Positions 1 through 9,244 of a DNA stretch of 64,000 nucleotides are shown in pieces. A program made the position numbers and the translations under genes. The notes under the pieces are model-generated. The model had not been told where the DNA came from, searched no databases, and saw only the letters and a program-made list of their open reading frames with translations. Within the stretch, counting starts at the first letter, position 1. The number at the start of each line of letters is the position of its first letter. This stretch comes from JAVBMC01 sp031552845. GTDB taxonomy: Bacteria; Verrucomicrobiota; Kiritimatiellia; RFP12; DVOR01. The DNA is taken from contig JAVBMC010000011.1 in assembly GCA_031552845.1 (NCBI GenBank), forward strand, positions 1-64,000, written 5' to 3'.

Positions 1-1
1 C

Positions 2-1213
2 CTCGGCACCTATTCGATTGTCACGGTCGGCGTGCTGGCGAACCTCGATGACCTCCTGAAAGAGATTTACAAGCAGACGGGCGCGCATTTGTCCGAGCTG
101 GGCGGGGGCATCATCAACCCGACCGAAGTCGTGGCCGCGCTGATCAACTCGCAGGATTCTTTTGTGGAGGGCATCCGCCACGTGCAGGAGAAGGTTAATG
201 GTTCCTGCTCGCTGTTGATCCTGACGAACAAGGGCGAGATGTATGCCGCCCGCGACCGCTACGGGCGCACGCCGGTGGTGATTGGCGCCAAGGAAGGCGC
301 ACGCGCTGTGGCGATGGAGTCGTGCAGCTTCCCGAACCTCGGCTATCATCTGACGCGCGACCTCGGCTTTGGCGAAATAATCAAGCTCACGCCCGATGGC
401 GTTGAAACGCTTTACCGCCCCGAGAAGCAGCAGGGAGCAATCTGCGCTTTCATGTGGGTTTACTTTGGTTATCCGGCTTCGACCTTCGACCGTTGTAACG
501 TGGAGGAGTTCCGTTACCGCAACGGGATGTATCTCTCGCGTCAAGCTCCGGTTGATGCCGACTGCGTGGCAGGCGTGCCGGATTCCGGCGTCGGCCATGC
601 GCTGGGCTATGCGGCGGAAACCAAGATCCGTTATGCCCGTCCGTTTGTGAAGTATACGCCCACATGGCCGCGCAGCTTCATGCCGACCGACCAGACTTTA
701 CGCCAGCACATCGCGCAGATGAAGCTGTTGCCCGTGCCTGAGTTGATCAAGGGTAAGCGTTTGATTTTCTGTGATGACTCGATCGTCCGCGGCACGCAGC
801 TGGTGGATCAAGTCGGGCGCCTCATCAACGACGGCGCCAAGGAAATCCACATGCGTATCGCGTGTCCGCCGTTGCTCTACAAATGCCGCTTTATCAACTT
901 CTCCCGTTCGCGCAGCGTGATGGACCTGCTCACGCGCCGCATCATCCAAGAGCGCGAGGGAGACAATGCCGATGTCGAGAAGTATCAGGATCCCCATGGC
1001 AAGCCTTATCAGGAGCTCGTGGAGACGATCCGCAAACACTTCGGTTTGACGACTTTGGCCTACCAGTACATGGACGATATGCAAAAGGCGATCGGTATAA
1101 CCGGCTCGCCGATTTGCACCTACTGCTGGACGGGGCGTGATATTTCACTCGAAGGCAGTTGTGCGGCCGGCTGCCAGAGTTGTTCAAAGAACTGCGTCGC
1201 AAAAAGCGTTTAA
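2..1213 (+). CDS. purF: Amidophosphoribosyltransferase (PurF), 5'-truncated by the window edge
   Basis: Makes 5-phosphoribosylamine from PRPP and glutamine, the committed step of purine synthesis, in the cytoplasm. The reading frame is open from base 2, so the start and the N-terminal catalytic cysteine lie off the left edge; GTG at 32 is internal. Visible are the end of the Ntn glutaminase domain (ARDRYGRTPVV near residue 85) and the phosphoribosyltransferase domain with the PRPP loop LIFCDDSIVRGTQ near residues 253-265. The C-terminus is cysteine-rich (CTYCWTGRD, then CAAGCQSCSKNC), as in Fe-S-carrying PurF proteins; whether a cluster is bound is an inference. An acyl-CoA synthetase follows after 21 bases on the same strand. 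Confidence 0.93.
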   Translation, partial: LGTYSIVTVGVLANLDDLLKEIYKQTGAHLSELGGGIINPTEVVAALINSQDSFVEGIRHVQEKVNGSCSLLILTNKGEMYAARDRYGRTPVVIGAKEGARAVAMESCSFPNLGYHLTRDLGFGEIIKLTPDGVETLYRPEKQQGAICAFMWVYFGYPASTFDRCNVEEFRYRNGMYLSRQAPVDADCVAGVPDSGVGHALGYAAETKIRYARPFVKYTPTWPRSFMPTDQTLRQHIAQMKLLPVPELIKGKRLIFCDDSIVRGTQLVDQVGRLINDGAKEIHMRIACPPLLYKCRFINFSRSRSVMDLLTRRIIQEREGDNADVEKYQDPHGKPYQELVETIRKHFGLTTLAYQYMDDMQKAIGITGSPICTYCWTGRDISLEGSCAAGCQSCSKNCVAKSV

Positions 1214-1234
1214 CATTCAGAACCTACTTCTATC

Positions 1235-2920
1235 ATGACCTTACGTGAAGTCTTTGAAAAGACAACCAGCGCGTTCCCCGATTCACCTGCTCAGATGTTC
1301 CATGCCAACGGCAGCTGGGTGACACACACCTATGACAAGCTCAAAGAGCGCGTCCTCGGCGTAGTCGGCATCCTTGGCGATTTGAACATCGAGCCCAAGC
1401 AGAACCGCGTTGCGCTCATCCTTGAGAACCGCCCCGAGTGGCAGGAGATCTACCTCGGACTCGCCACCACCGGCACAACGGTTGTTCCGATTGATCCGAA
1501 CCTCTGCCTAGCCGAAGTCGCCCACATCCTGCGCGATTCCGAAGCCTCCGTGGTGTTCGCCGCCGCCCGCTTGAAAGAGATGATTCTCCAAGCAATCGGC
1601 GACCTGCCCAACTTGCGCAACCTCATCTTCGTCGGCACACCCGAACACGACACCGAAGCCCACGGGCGCAAGCTCTGGAGCTACGAGACCTTTATGGCCG
1701 GCATTTCCCAACGCATGGGGAAAGCCACCGAGTGGTTCAAGCAGCACATCCCTCACTCTGACGATATCGCCTCGCTGATTTACACTTCCGGCACCACCGG
1801 TCAGCCGAAGGGTGCGATGCTGACGCACAATAACTTCTGTTCCAACATCGTCGGCACGCTCCAAGGCGTCAAATTTCACAAAGAAGACGTCTTCTTTATC
1901 GTGCTGCCCTTCTTCCACGCCTATTCATTTACGGCGAACTTTACACTGCCGTTCTTCCTTGGCGCAAAGATGGCCTTCATGCGCAATTTGAAGACCATTG
2001 CCGACGACATGAAGGTCGTGCAACCCACAATCCTCATGGCTGTGCCGCTGATGGCAGAAAAGATGTACGACAAGGCCATGACTAAAGTCAACGAGAGCTT
2101 CGTTGCACGCCTGTTGGTGAAGGTTGGCCTCGGCAAGATCATCGGCAAGCGCATCATCGCCGGACTCGGCGGACGCCTCCGCTTCTTCGGCGTAGGCGGT
2201 GCTGCCTGCCCGCTGTACGTATCGAAAGGTTTCAACCGCTTGGGCGTGCCCGTCATTGAAGGTTATGGCCTGACAGAAGCCGCGCCCGAAGTGTGCGGTT
2301 CCGACTTCGGCGTATGGGAGCCCGGCACCGTCGGGCGCGTAGTGCCCAACATGGAATACAAGCTTATCGACGTGAACGAACACGGCATCGGCGAGCTCTG
2401 CGTCCGTGGCCCCAACGTCATGAAGGGGTATTACAAGAACCCCGAAGCGACCGCACAGGTCATCGACCCCGAAGGTTACCTCCACACCGGTGACTTGGTC
2501 ACGATTGACAAAAAGGGACTCGTGCGCATCTGCGGCCGCAAGAAGGCGCTCATCGTCAACCGTGAAGGCAAGAACATCTATCCCGAGGAGGTGGAGCAAG
2601 TTCTTGAGAAGTCTCCTTATATCAAGGACGTGATTGTGTTGGGCTATCACATCGACGACGAAACCGGTGAGCGTGTCGGCGCGATTGTTACTCCCAACGT
2701 TGACGCCATCTTGCAAGAGAATCCCGGCGCGGATGAGACGATGATCAAGACCCTCACCCACAAAGCCGTCGCCACGCTCAGCAAGATGGTTGCCGAGTAT
2801 AAGCGCCCGCGCAAAATCAAAGTGCTGATGGATACGCTCGAGCGCACCTCGACCATGAAAGTCAAGCGGGGCAAGTACGCCGGACAGCTCGATGAAACCC
2901 GAAGCGACGAGCGTAAGTAA
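1235..2920 (+). CDS. AMP-dependent long-chain acyl-CoA (or acyl-ACP) synthetase
   Basis: Activates a fatty acid via an acyl-adenylate and transfers it to CoA (or ACP). At 561 residues it has the expected length for the FadD-like ANL superfamily. The P-loop-like A3 motif YTSGTTGQPKG lies near residues 182-193, the GYGLTEAAPE A5 motif near 343, HTGDL and GRKKALIVNREGKN near 410-445, and the catalytic-lysine region KVKRGKY close to the C-terminus. There is no strong Shine-Dalgarno before the ATG. It overlaps the next gene (hemW-like) by 29 bases, so the two are probably co-transcribed. The motifs do not decide between CoA and ACP as acceptor, nor the chain length. Confidence 0.9.
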   Translation: MTLREVFEKTTSAFPDSPAQMFHANGSWVTHTYDKLKERVLGVVGILGDLNIEPKQNRVALILENRPEWQEIYLGLATTGTTVVPIDPNLCLAEVAHILRDSEASVVFAAARLKEMILQAIGDLPNLRNLIFVGTPEHDTEAHGRKLWSYETFMAGISQRMGKATEWFKQHIPHSDDIASLIYTSGTTGQPKGAMLTHNNFCSNIVGTLQGVKFHKEDVFFIVLPFFHAYSFTANFTLPFFLGAKMAFMRNLKTIADDMKVVQPTILMAVPLMAEKMYDKAMTKVNESFVARLLVKVGLGKIIGKRIIAGLGGRLRFFGVGGAACPLYVSKGFNRLGVPVIEGYGLTEAAPEVCGSDFGVWEPGTVGRVVPNMEYKLIDVNEHGIGELCVRGPNVMKGYYKNPEATAQVIDPEGYLHTGDLVTIDKKGLVRICGRKKALIVNREGKNIYPEEVEQVLEKSPYIKDVIVLGYHIDDETGERVGAIVTPNVDAILQENPGADETMIKTLTHKAVATLSKMVAEYKRPRKIKVLMDTLERTSTMKVKRGKYAGQLDETRSDERK

Positions 2921-3992
2921 TTCACCGACCCAAGGTGGCGGCATCTGCCGTCACCTTTACGTACACGTACCCTTCTGCACCGGCAAATGCGCCTACTGCG
3001 CATTCCACTCAAACGCCTGCCAAGCCGACACCAGCTACGCCGACTACCTTGCAGGACTTGAGCGCGAGCTCGCCGAAGCCGCCGTCCCCTTGCAACTCTC
3101 CACGGTCTACTTCGGTGGCGGCACGCCCACAGCTCTGCCTCCCGACGTACTTGCAGCCCTCCTCAAGCTCATCCGCACGCGGGCACCGCTTTCAGACGGT
3201 TCCGAATGGACGGTGGAAACTCATCCCGCCACTCTCACCGCCGAAAAGCTCGCTCTGCTCCTCAACGCGGGCGTCAACCGCATCAGCATCGGCGCGCAGT
3301 GTTTTGATGACGAAGTGCTACGCCGCCTCAACCGTCGTCACACTGTCGCCGACACTCTTTGCACCGTACAGTTAGTACGCGACGCTGGCATCACCAACGT
3401 CGGCATCGACCTCATCGCAGGACTCCCCGGCATTACCCCCGAGGGCTGGCAGGAAACGCTGACGCAAACGATTGGCTTAGAACTCGCGCACGTCTCCGTC
3501 TATGGCCTCTCCGTCGAACCCGATACGCAGCTGGCACGTGAAGGATTCCATTCCGACGAAGCGCGTATCCTCGACGATCTGGCCCTCGCTGAATCCTGTT
3601 TGCCGCACGAGCGTTACGAAGTCTCCAATTATGCCCTCCCCGGCCTGCGTTGCCGTCACAACCTCGCGTGCTGGCAGGGCGCAGACTACCTCGGCATCGG
3701 CCCCGCCGCCGCCTCGCGCATTGGCACGTTGCGCAAAACCAATGCGCCCTACGAAGTGCGCGACACCTTCACACCTGCTGAAGACGCGCTCGAACGCTTC
3801 ATCTTTCAATTCCGTTTACATGACGGTGTTGACCTCAATGCCTACCCACAGTTCGCCACATGCGCACCCCTCCTCCAACGCTTTGCCACAGAAGGCTTGA
3901 CCCGGCAAAACGGTACGCGCTGGCGCCTGACACCGCGAGGATTTGAAGTGCTCGACAGCATCTTGGTCGAGCTGATGAAAGGACTTACATGA
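2892..3992 (+). CDS. hemW: HemW-like radical SAM protein (heme chaperone / coproporphyrinogen dehydrogenase family)
   Basis: A radical SAM protein of the HemN/HemW family, 366 residues. The cluster motif is C29-x3-C33-x2-C36 in the context YVHVPFCTGKCAYC, followed by YFGGGTPTAL and GVNRISIGAQ. HemW proteins bind heme and pass it to apo-enzymes; true HemN oxidases are usually longer (about 450 residues), so the length favours HemW. The ATG sits inside the end of the acyl-CoA synthetase gene, and the stop overlaps the next start as ATGA, which suggests translational coupling in both directions. The exact role, chaperone rather than oxidase, is inferred from family size and motif. Confidence 0.87.
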   Translation: MKPEATSVSNSPTQGGGICRHLYVHVPFCTGKCAYCAFHSNACQADTSYADYLAGLERELAEAAVPLQLSTVYFGGGTPTALPPDVLAALLKLIRTRAPLSDGSEWTVETHPATLTAEKLALLLNAGVNRISIGAQCFDDEVLRRLNRRHTVADTLCTVQLVRDAGITNVGIDLIAGLPGITPEGWQETLTQTIGLELAHVSVYGLSVEPDTQLAREGFHSDEARILDDLALAESCLPHERYEVSNYALPGLRCRHNLACWQGADYLGIGPAAASRIGTLRKTNAPYEVRDTFTPAEDALERFIFQFRLHDGVDLNAYPQFATCAPLLQRFATEGLTRQNGTRWRLTPRGFEVLDSILVELMKGLT

Positions 3993-5602
3993 ACCTCTTC
4001 CGCTTCTTCGCTTTAAGCACCCTGCTGCTGACTTCTGCCATGGCCGAAGATGCCGTATTCCGCCGTCAGCTCGACCGCGTCGCCAGCCTCGATCCCATCT
4101 ACAACTCCTCCATCTACGCCGCACGCGCCACGATGCTGTGTTACGAAACGCTGCTCGAATACGACTACGCCGCACGCCCCTACAAACTCATCCCCTCCCT
4201 CGCCGAAGCTCTCCCCCAAGTCTCCGCCGATGGCCTCACCTATACTCTGCGTTTGCGCGAGAACGCCCGTTTTCATCCCGATAAATGCTTCGGTGCCAAC
4301 GCCGCCACTGGCCGTGCGGTTACCGCCGAGGACGTCATCTATTCCTTCGGACGCGTAGCCGACTCTGCCAACGCCTCCTCCGGCGCATGGCTCGTGGCCG
4401 ATATCGATTCCATCACAGCGCTCGATGCCCGCACCATCCAAATCCGCCTCAAGCGCCCGATGCCGCAATTCAACTGGTACTTCGCCATGTCCTACCTTGC
4501 CATTGTTCCGCGCGAAGCCGTCGAGCACTACGGCAAAGGCTTTGGCGATGTCAGCGTCGGCACCGGCCCCTACCGCCTCGCATCATGGCGGCGCAACTAC
4601 CGCATGGCCTTCGAGCGCGTCCCCGCATGGCCCGGCTGGCAAAACGGCGAAGGCCGCCCCTTCGACCAAATCGTCTACCTCGTGATGGACGACGTGACCA
4701 CCCAATGGCTCTCCTTCCTCGATGGCCGCCTCGACTTCCTCGGCGAAGTCTCCCGCGACAACTGGGACGCCGTCGTGTGCTCCGACGGCACCCTCGCCCC
4801 GGAACTCAAAGCCCGCGGCATCCGCCTCCACGGCATCCCCACACTCGAAGCCATGTACATCGGCTTCAACATGGACGACCCCGTCGTCGGCACCAACAAG
4901 AAACTGCGCCAGGCCCTCAACTGCGCCTTCAACATGACCCAGTGGCTCAACTTCTACAACAACCGCGTCATCCCTCTCCTCGGCCCCGTTCCCACCAGCC
5001 TCCATGGCGCGCTCCAAACCCCCTTCCCCTACAGCACCGACCTCGCCCGCGCCCAACGCCTCCTCGCCGAAGCCGGCTACCCCAACGGCATCGACCCCGC
5101 CACCGGCCGCCGCCTCAAACTCACCATCGACCTCGGCCGCGCCAACCAAGACATGCGCGAATCCACCGAACTCCTCGCCGCCTTCTACGCCCGCGTCGGC
5201 ATCGACCTCCAGCCCCGCTACAACAGCTGGCCCACCTTCCTCAAAAAAGTCTCATCCCGCCAAACCCAGCTCTTCCGCATCGGCTGGGCCGGCGACTACC
5301 CCGACCCCCAAAACTTCCTCCAGCTCTTCATCTCCGAAAACCTCCCCCCCGGCCCCAACCGCAGCTGCTACCTCAACCCAGAGATCGACCGCCTCTACCA
5401 ACAGCTCCTCACCCCCGCCGACCCTGCCGCGCAAACCGCCGCCTGTACCCGCATGCAAGAAATCATCCGCGAAGACTGCCCCTGGATCTTCACCCACGTC
5501 AACAAAGCCTACACCCTCACCGGCCCGCGCGTACTCAACTACATCCCCCACGACTTCCCCTACGGCACCGAAAAACACCTCCGCCTCGCCCCCGCTGACT
5601 AA
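3989..5602 (+). CDS. ABC transporter periplasmic substrate-binding protein, family 5 (oligopeptide type)
   Basis: 537 residues with a cleavable signal peptide (residues 1-19, ending AMA-E). The body reads as the SBP_bac_5 family: SLDPIYNSSIYAARATMLCYE near the N-terminus, then LIPSLAEALPQVSADGLTYTLRLRENARFH and VTAEDVIYSF, which are standard for OppA/DppA-like binding proteins of di- and oligopeptides. No permease or ATPase genes are adjacent, so its transporter partners are elsewhere or it serves another role. It is coupled to hemW by an ATGA overlap. The second half uses almost only C-ending codons, which makes the plus strand strikingly C-rich and creates long false reading frames in other frames. 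Confidence 0.88.
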   Translation: MNLFRFFALSTLLLTSAMAEDAVFRRQLDRVASLDPIYNSSIYAARATMLCYETLLEYDYAARPYKLIPSLAEALPQVSADGLTYTLRLRENARFHPDKCFGANAATGRAVTAEDVIYSFGRVADSANASSGAWLVADIDSITALDARTIQIRLKRPMPQFNWYFAMSYLAIVPREAVEHYGKGFGDVSVGTGPYRLASWRRNYRMAFERVPAWPGWQNGEGRPFDQIVYLVMDDVTTQWLSFLDGRLDFLGEVSRDNWDAVVCSDGTLAPELKARGIRLHGIPTLEAMYIGFNMDDPVVGTNKKLRQALNCAFNMTQWLNFYNNRVIPLLGPVPTSLHGALQTPFPYSTDLARAQRLLAEAGYPNGIDPATGRRLKLTIDLGRANQDMRESTELLAAFYARVGIDLQPRYNSWPTFLKKVSSRQTQLFRIGWAGDYPDPQNFLQLFISENLPPGPNRSCYLNPEIDRLYQQLLTPADPAAQTAACTRMQEIIREDCPWIFTHVNKAYTLTGPRVLNYIPHDFPYGTEKHLRLAPAD

Positions 5603-5714
5603 AACAAAAAAGGTGTTTTGTGCTATTGCAAATCGACACCATCCACAACTAAACTGCCTTTGCCTACGGGATCACTCAATAATGTCTTCTGGTCAGCAAT
5701 AAATTCTACTCAGA

Positions 5715-6239
5715 TTATGTTTGCGCAGGGCTTAGATTTTTGCGCCCGATGAATTCAACCTCATCGATTAGAAAGCCGAGGTAGTCCCAACCTTCCGGTG
5801 AAATATTTGCCACAGCTTCCAAGCAGCACCAAAAGAACCGCGGAATACATCCGATGAAAGTATAACGGATACGGATGGCTTCTTTGCGAAACAAAACCCG
5901 TCCATTCCAAAGGTAGGGATACGATTCACAAAGGCGTCCACAGGTGAAAACGCTAAAGTCCCAGCGGTGCAAATGCCACGGTGTGACAGCATTGCGGAAG
6001 TGCGGCACACGGAAGTGCAATTTACCATCAGGCTTCAGAATACGATACATTTCCAAGATTGTCTGCTCGTAATCAATCACATGTTCGATGAAGTGCTCCG
6101 AGAATATTTCATCGGCAGAGTTATCCTCAAACGGCCAAGGAAAAATGGTTAAGTCACACACCACATCCGGCTTGCCAAACAAGTCTACATTGACATAGCC
6201 ATCTAAAATCTTGTCCCCACATCCAATATGTAACCGCAT
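5715..6239 (-). CDS. Class I SAM-dependent methyltransferase
   Basis: 174 residues. Motif I is LHIGCGDKILDGYVNVD at the N-terminus. It is followed by FPWPFEDNSADEIFSEHFIEHV and YRILKPDGKLHFRVPHF, typical of the small Methyltransf_11-like proteins found with surface-sugar genes. The substrate cannot be told. The gene is clearly more AT-rich than its neighbours and lies alone on the minus strand between plus-strand genes, which suggests horizontal acquisition. The C-terminus (EVEFIGRKN) matches the usual end of this group, so the protein looks complete. Confidence 0.8.
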   Translation of the reverse strand: MRLHIGCGDKILDGYVNVDLFGKPDVVCDLTIFPWPFEDNSADEIFSEHFIEHVIDYEQTILEMYRILKPDGKLHFRVPHFRNAVTPWHLHRWDFSVFTCGRLCESYPYLWNGRVLFRKEAIRIRYTFIGCIPRFFWCCLEAVANISPEGWDYLGFLIDEVEFIGRKNLSPAQT

Positions 6240-6719
6240 AGTCTGTTCCTCAAGAATATTAATAACCTATCTCTCTTCAGTAGCGGCATTATACGCAGAA
6301 TACGGAGCCTTGACAAGCAGAATACACGTCTGCCGTTTGCCTTTGCTCTTAATGGATCATTGGAAGGACTTTCCTTCCTTTCCGCTTGACTCTATTCCTG
6401 CGATTTGTTAGAGTTGGTGCGTTGACGCTATTGGGTGACTGTCACTATCGGCAAGCGGCTGGAGGAAGCTTCGGCGTGGGTCTTTAGTCCCGGATAAACA
6501 GCATCCAAGCTCGAGGAGCCATCAACATGTATGCTGTGCGCTTAGCCGACGGACAGCCGGATGCTCCGAGTGATTCCGCCTTTTGCGCGAGTGCGTTAAC
6601 AGGTCAAGTGAACAATCTGTATTGGATTGAGGTTTCTTTGGTGCATCGGGTTGTCAGTGCCGCCCGAGGTTTTGCCTTGCCTGCCAACTTGTAACATGGC
6701 GGCGAAGGATAACAAAATC
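6240..6719. other. Long intergenic stretch, no gene recognised
   Basis: 480 bases between a minus-strand methyltransferase and a plus-strand HU-like gene. I checked it for tRNA, SRP RNA, tmRNA and 6S-like signatures and saw none I can defend. Open frames here lack ribosome-binding sites and recognisable protein sequence. The promoters of the two divergent genes should lie here, but I find no convincing -35/-10 pair. Confidence 0.4.
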
Positions 6720-7460
6720 ATGAGTCATACTACTGTAAAGGGCAGCCACATCCAGATTAAATTGATGCCGGCTGTCGCACAACGTCTCGCGCAGGATAAT
6801 CTCCTGACGCCAATTACGATTGCGAAGGGCGCGCCGTCGCCCGAGCAATTCAACGCCATGCTTTCGAGTGGCGGTGGCAATCTGTCGCTGGCACAGGCGG
6901 CCGCCTGCACGCGCCGTTTGCCGGAGGTAATGAAGGAGCTGCTGAGTCTGGGACATCAGGCGGCGATTCCGGGTCTCGGCGTGTTCCGCCTTATCGGGCG
7001 CGGGATTTTCGATCAAGATGGGCAGGAACTGCCGGGGCATGAGTTGAGCTTCTCGCTGAACTTCCTGCCGAACCCGGACTTCAAAGCGTTCCTTAAAACC
7101 TTGCAGGCGGAGGTGGTTGAAACCGGCGTGCGCGCGCCGGTGTTACGTGCGCTGACGGATGCAGAGACGGCGTCGTTGAACACCGCCGTGACGCCGAAGT
7201 CAATGGCGAAAATCACAGGCAAAAATCTCCGCTTTAATGCGTTGGCTGCAGATGAGGGACTTTTCTTTATCCCGGTTGATGGCAGCGGGCTGAAGGAGAT
7301 GCGAGCAGTCAAGTTCTTGGATAACCGGAATGGCCGCTTGACATTTGAAGTTCCGGCGTTGAGCGCGGGGGCCGACTATCGGGTCGAAGTGCGCAAACGT
7401 TTTGTCAACTGCAAGACGTTGCGCGTCGGCCTGCTTGAGCGTACGGTCGCCTGCGGATAA
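6720..7460 (+). CDS. HU-like DNA-binding protein with C-terminal Ig-like (DUF4469-type) domain
   Basis: 246 residues from the chosen ATG at 6720, preceded by an AAGGA site; the longer upstream frame has no homology-like content. Residues 1-125 resemble the HU/IHF-type DNA-binding fold seen in Bacteroidetes (a helical start, then VMKELLSLGHQAAIPGLGVFRLIGRG, which is the HU beta-arm region). Residues about 155-246 match the DUF4469 style: ITGKNLRF, GLFFIPVDGSG, LTFEVPALSAGADYRVEVRKRF and a closing beta-strand. Such proteins are thought to act in the nucleoid; a specific role is not established. A 22-nt-pitch palindrome array lies just downstream. Confidence 0.72.
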   Translation: MSHTTVKGSHIQIKLMPAVAQRLAQDNLLTPITIAKGAPSPEQFNAMLSSGGGNLSLAQAAACTRRLPEVMKELLSLGHQAAIPGLGVFRLIGRGIFDQDGQELPGHELSFSLNFLPNPDFKAFLKTLQAEVVETGVRAPVLRALTDAETASLNTAVTPKSMAKITGKNLRFNALAADEGLFFIPVDGSGLKEMRAVKFLDNRNGRLTFEVPALSAGADYRVEVRKRFVNCKTLRVGLLERTVACG

Positions 7461-7536
7461 GGTGGGACCTCAAACAATCCATGGCGGCGGAGCCGGAAAC
7501 GGCCTCGCCGTCTTTTTTGTGCCTTGTGCAGAAAAG

Positions 7537-7648
7537 AAACCTGTCCATCTCCAAAAGAAAACCTGTACGGGTTTTAGATAAAACCTGCTCGGGTTTCAGA
7601 GTGAAACCCGGACGGGTTCTTTTGGAAACCTGTATACCTTCCGAGTTT
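7537..7648. repeat. Palindrome array 1, 22-nt pitch
   Basis: Five units start at AAACC in 7537, 7559, 7581, 7604 and 7626, with spacings of 22, 22, 23 and 22. The central units are near-perfect palindromes: AAACCTGTACGGGTTT, AAACCTGCTCGGGTTT and AAACCCGGACGGGTTC. The outer units keep only the left half. The array lies between the HU-like gene and the promoter of the radical SAM gene. A small open frame (7481-7750) runs through it but has no coding character. Confidence 0.85.
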
Positions 7649-7703
7649 TTTCCACACGGGTGCCGCGCGGTCCCCTTTTATCAAGGGAAGCGGCGGTATG
7701 CGA

Positions 7704-7732
7704 TTGACTCGTTTGGGGCATGCGGGTATAAT
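7704..7732 (+). promoter_or_regulatory. Sigma-70-type promoter for the B12/radical SAM gene
   Basis: TTGACT (7704-7709), 17-nt spacer, TATAAT (7727-7732). The predicted transcript start near 7739 leaves only about 8 bases before the ATG at 7747, so the mRNA would be almost leaderless. Confidence 0.75.
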
Positions 7733-7746
7733 GGGGACACTTGTTC

Positions 7747-9126
7747 ATGAAAGTCAAAATGATTTTACCCGCACTTGCGGAGGCTGAGAGTCCTTTCTGG
7801 CGGCCGATTAAGTATTCGCTTTTCCCGCCGTTGGGGTTGGCGACTTTGGCGGGATATTTGTCGCCGGAGGATGAGGTCGTGTTGCAGGATCAGCATGTGG
7901 AGAAGCTCGATTTGAGTGACGCTCCGGATTTGGTGGTGATTCAGGTTTATATCACTAATGCGTATCGCGCTTACGCTATTGCAGATCATTATAGGAGTAG
8001 GGGCGCTTATGTGTTGTTGGGCGGGTTGCATGTGACTTCCCTGCCGGAGGAGGCGGCGTTGCATGCGGATACGATTTTCATTGGGCCGGGCGAGGATACG
8101 TTTCCGCAGTTCCTCAATGACTTCAGGGACAAGCAACCGCAGAGGGTTTATCGTTCTAGCGTGAGGAGTTTGGAGCGTATGCCGCAGTCGCGGCGTGATT
8201 TGATCAAGCGGAATCTGTATTTGGTGCCGAACTCGATTGTCGTCAGCAGGGGGTGTCCGCATCATTGTGACTTTTGTTATAAGGATGCGTTCTTTGAGGG
8301 CGGACGTTCGTTCTACACGCAGAGGGTTGATGATGCGCTGGCGGAAATCGAGCGGCTGCCGGGGCGGCATTTGTATTTTCTGGATGACCATCTGTTGGGC
8401 GACCCTAAGTTTGCGGCGGCGCTGTTTGAAGGCATGAGGGGAATGAACAGGGTTTTCCAAGGCGCGGCAACGGTGGATTCGATTCTCCAAGGCGATCTGA
8501 TCGAAAAGGCGGCTGAGGCAGGGTTGAGGAGTTTGTTCGTGGGGTTTGAAACTTTCTCGCCGATCAACCTTCAGCACAGCAACAAGAAGCAGAACTTAGC
8601 GCGTGATTATGCCGAGGCGGTGAACAGGCTCCATGCCGCAGGGATTATGATCAATGGGAGTTTTGTGTTTGGCCTTGATGACGATGGACCCGATGTGTTC
8701 AAGCGCACGGTGGATTGGGGCATCAAGCACTCCATCACGACTTCCACCTATCATGTGCTGACGCCTTACCCGGGGACGCGGCTGTTTAGGGAGATGGAAC
8801 AGCAGGGGCGCATCTTAACTAGAAACTGGGATTTGTATGACACCCGCAATGTTGTTTATCAAGCGGCCAATTTGACTGCGGAGGAGTTGAAGGCGGGATA
8901 CGCTTGGGCTTACAAGGAGTTTTATAAATGGTCGAACATTTTCACCGCCAGCCTGCAGCATGACTCGCACAAACATCGCCTCAAGCACTTGGCCTACACG
9001 GGAGGATGGAAGAAGTTCGAGCCGGTGTGGAACTTCCTGATTAAAACGCGGCACCTGAACAACATGCTGCCTGCCCTCGAAGCCGTCTTGTCCAAAGTGA
9101 ACCCAAGAGCCGAAGCCAAAACCTAA
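7747..9126 (+). CDS. B12-binding domain radical SAM protein
   Basis: 459 residues from ATG 7747; the in-frame TTG at 7741 is less likely. Residues 1-130 form a cobalamin-binding-like Rossmann domain (PPLGLATLAGYL, then VQVYITNAYRAYAIADHYR and LLGGLHVTSLPEEA). The radical SAM core has C-x3-C-x2-C in SRGCPHHCDFCYK near residues 166-178. A long C-terminal region includes the typical TYHVLTPYPGTRLF. Relatives carry out methylations or rearrangements in lipid, cofactor and antibiotic synthesis; the substrate cannot be inferred here. The promoter is close and strong, with palindrome array 1 upstream of it. Confidence 0.85.
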   Translation: MKVKMILPALAEAESPFWRPIKYSLFPPLGLATLAGYLSPEDEVVLQDQHVEKLDLSDAPDLVVIQVYITNAYRAYAIADHYRSRGAYVLLGGLHVTSLPEEAALHADTIFIGPGEDTFPQFLNDFRDKQPQRVYRSSVRSLERMPQSRRDLIKRNLYLVPNSIVVSRGCPHHCDFCYKDAFFEGGRSFYTQRVDDALAEIERLPGRHLYFLDDHLLGDPKFAAALFEGMRGMNRVFQGAATVDSILQGDLIEKAAEAGLRSLFVGFETFSPINLQHSNKKQNLARDYAEAVNRLHAAGIMINGSFVFGLDDDGPDVFKRTVDWGIKHSITTSTYHVLTPYPGTRLFREMEQQGRILTRNWDLYDTRNVVYQAANLTAEELKAGYAWAYKEFYKWSNIFTASLQHDSHKHRLKHLAYTGGWKKFEPVWNFLIKTRHLNNMLPALEAVLSKVNPRAEAKT

Positions 9127-9177
9127 GCCCAATGACGGGTGCGCAATGCAGAAAAGGGCTGGCGCGTAGCAATAATC

Positions 9178-9206
9178 TTGATTTCCGTCTGTGGAGAAGC
9201 TACAAT
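9178..9206 (+). promoter_or_regulatory. Sigma-70-type promoter for aconitase
   Basis: TTGATT (9178-9183), 17-nt spacer, TACAAT (9201-9206), about 38 bases before the aconitase start. It probably drives the aconitase, zinc-finger, lpxD and hisB run. Confidence 0.7.
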
Positions 9207-9244
9207 ACAGGAACGCTATTTTGTTTTTTTTATGAGAGCTGGGA

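Noticed and set aside
1925..2944. 339-residue antisense frame
   Set aside because: Antisense to the acyl-CoA synthetase, no ribosome-binding site or family match.
4285..5598. Long Arg/Pro/His-rich frame over the substrate-binding protein gene
   Set aside because: A shadow caused by C-ending codon bias in the real frame.
3989..5602. This binding protein as the missing PotD
   Set aside because: It is of the larger peptide-binding family 5, not the PotD type, and is 54 kb away.
6420..6620. Possible structured RNA between the methyltransferase and HU-like genes
   Set aside because: No conserved SRP, 6S or tmRNA core could be found.
7481..7750. 89-residue open frame
   Set aside because: It runs across palindrome array 1 and a promoter and has no ribosome-binding site.
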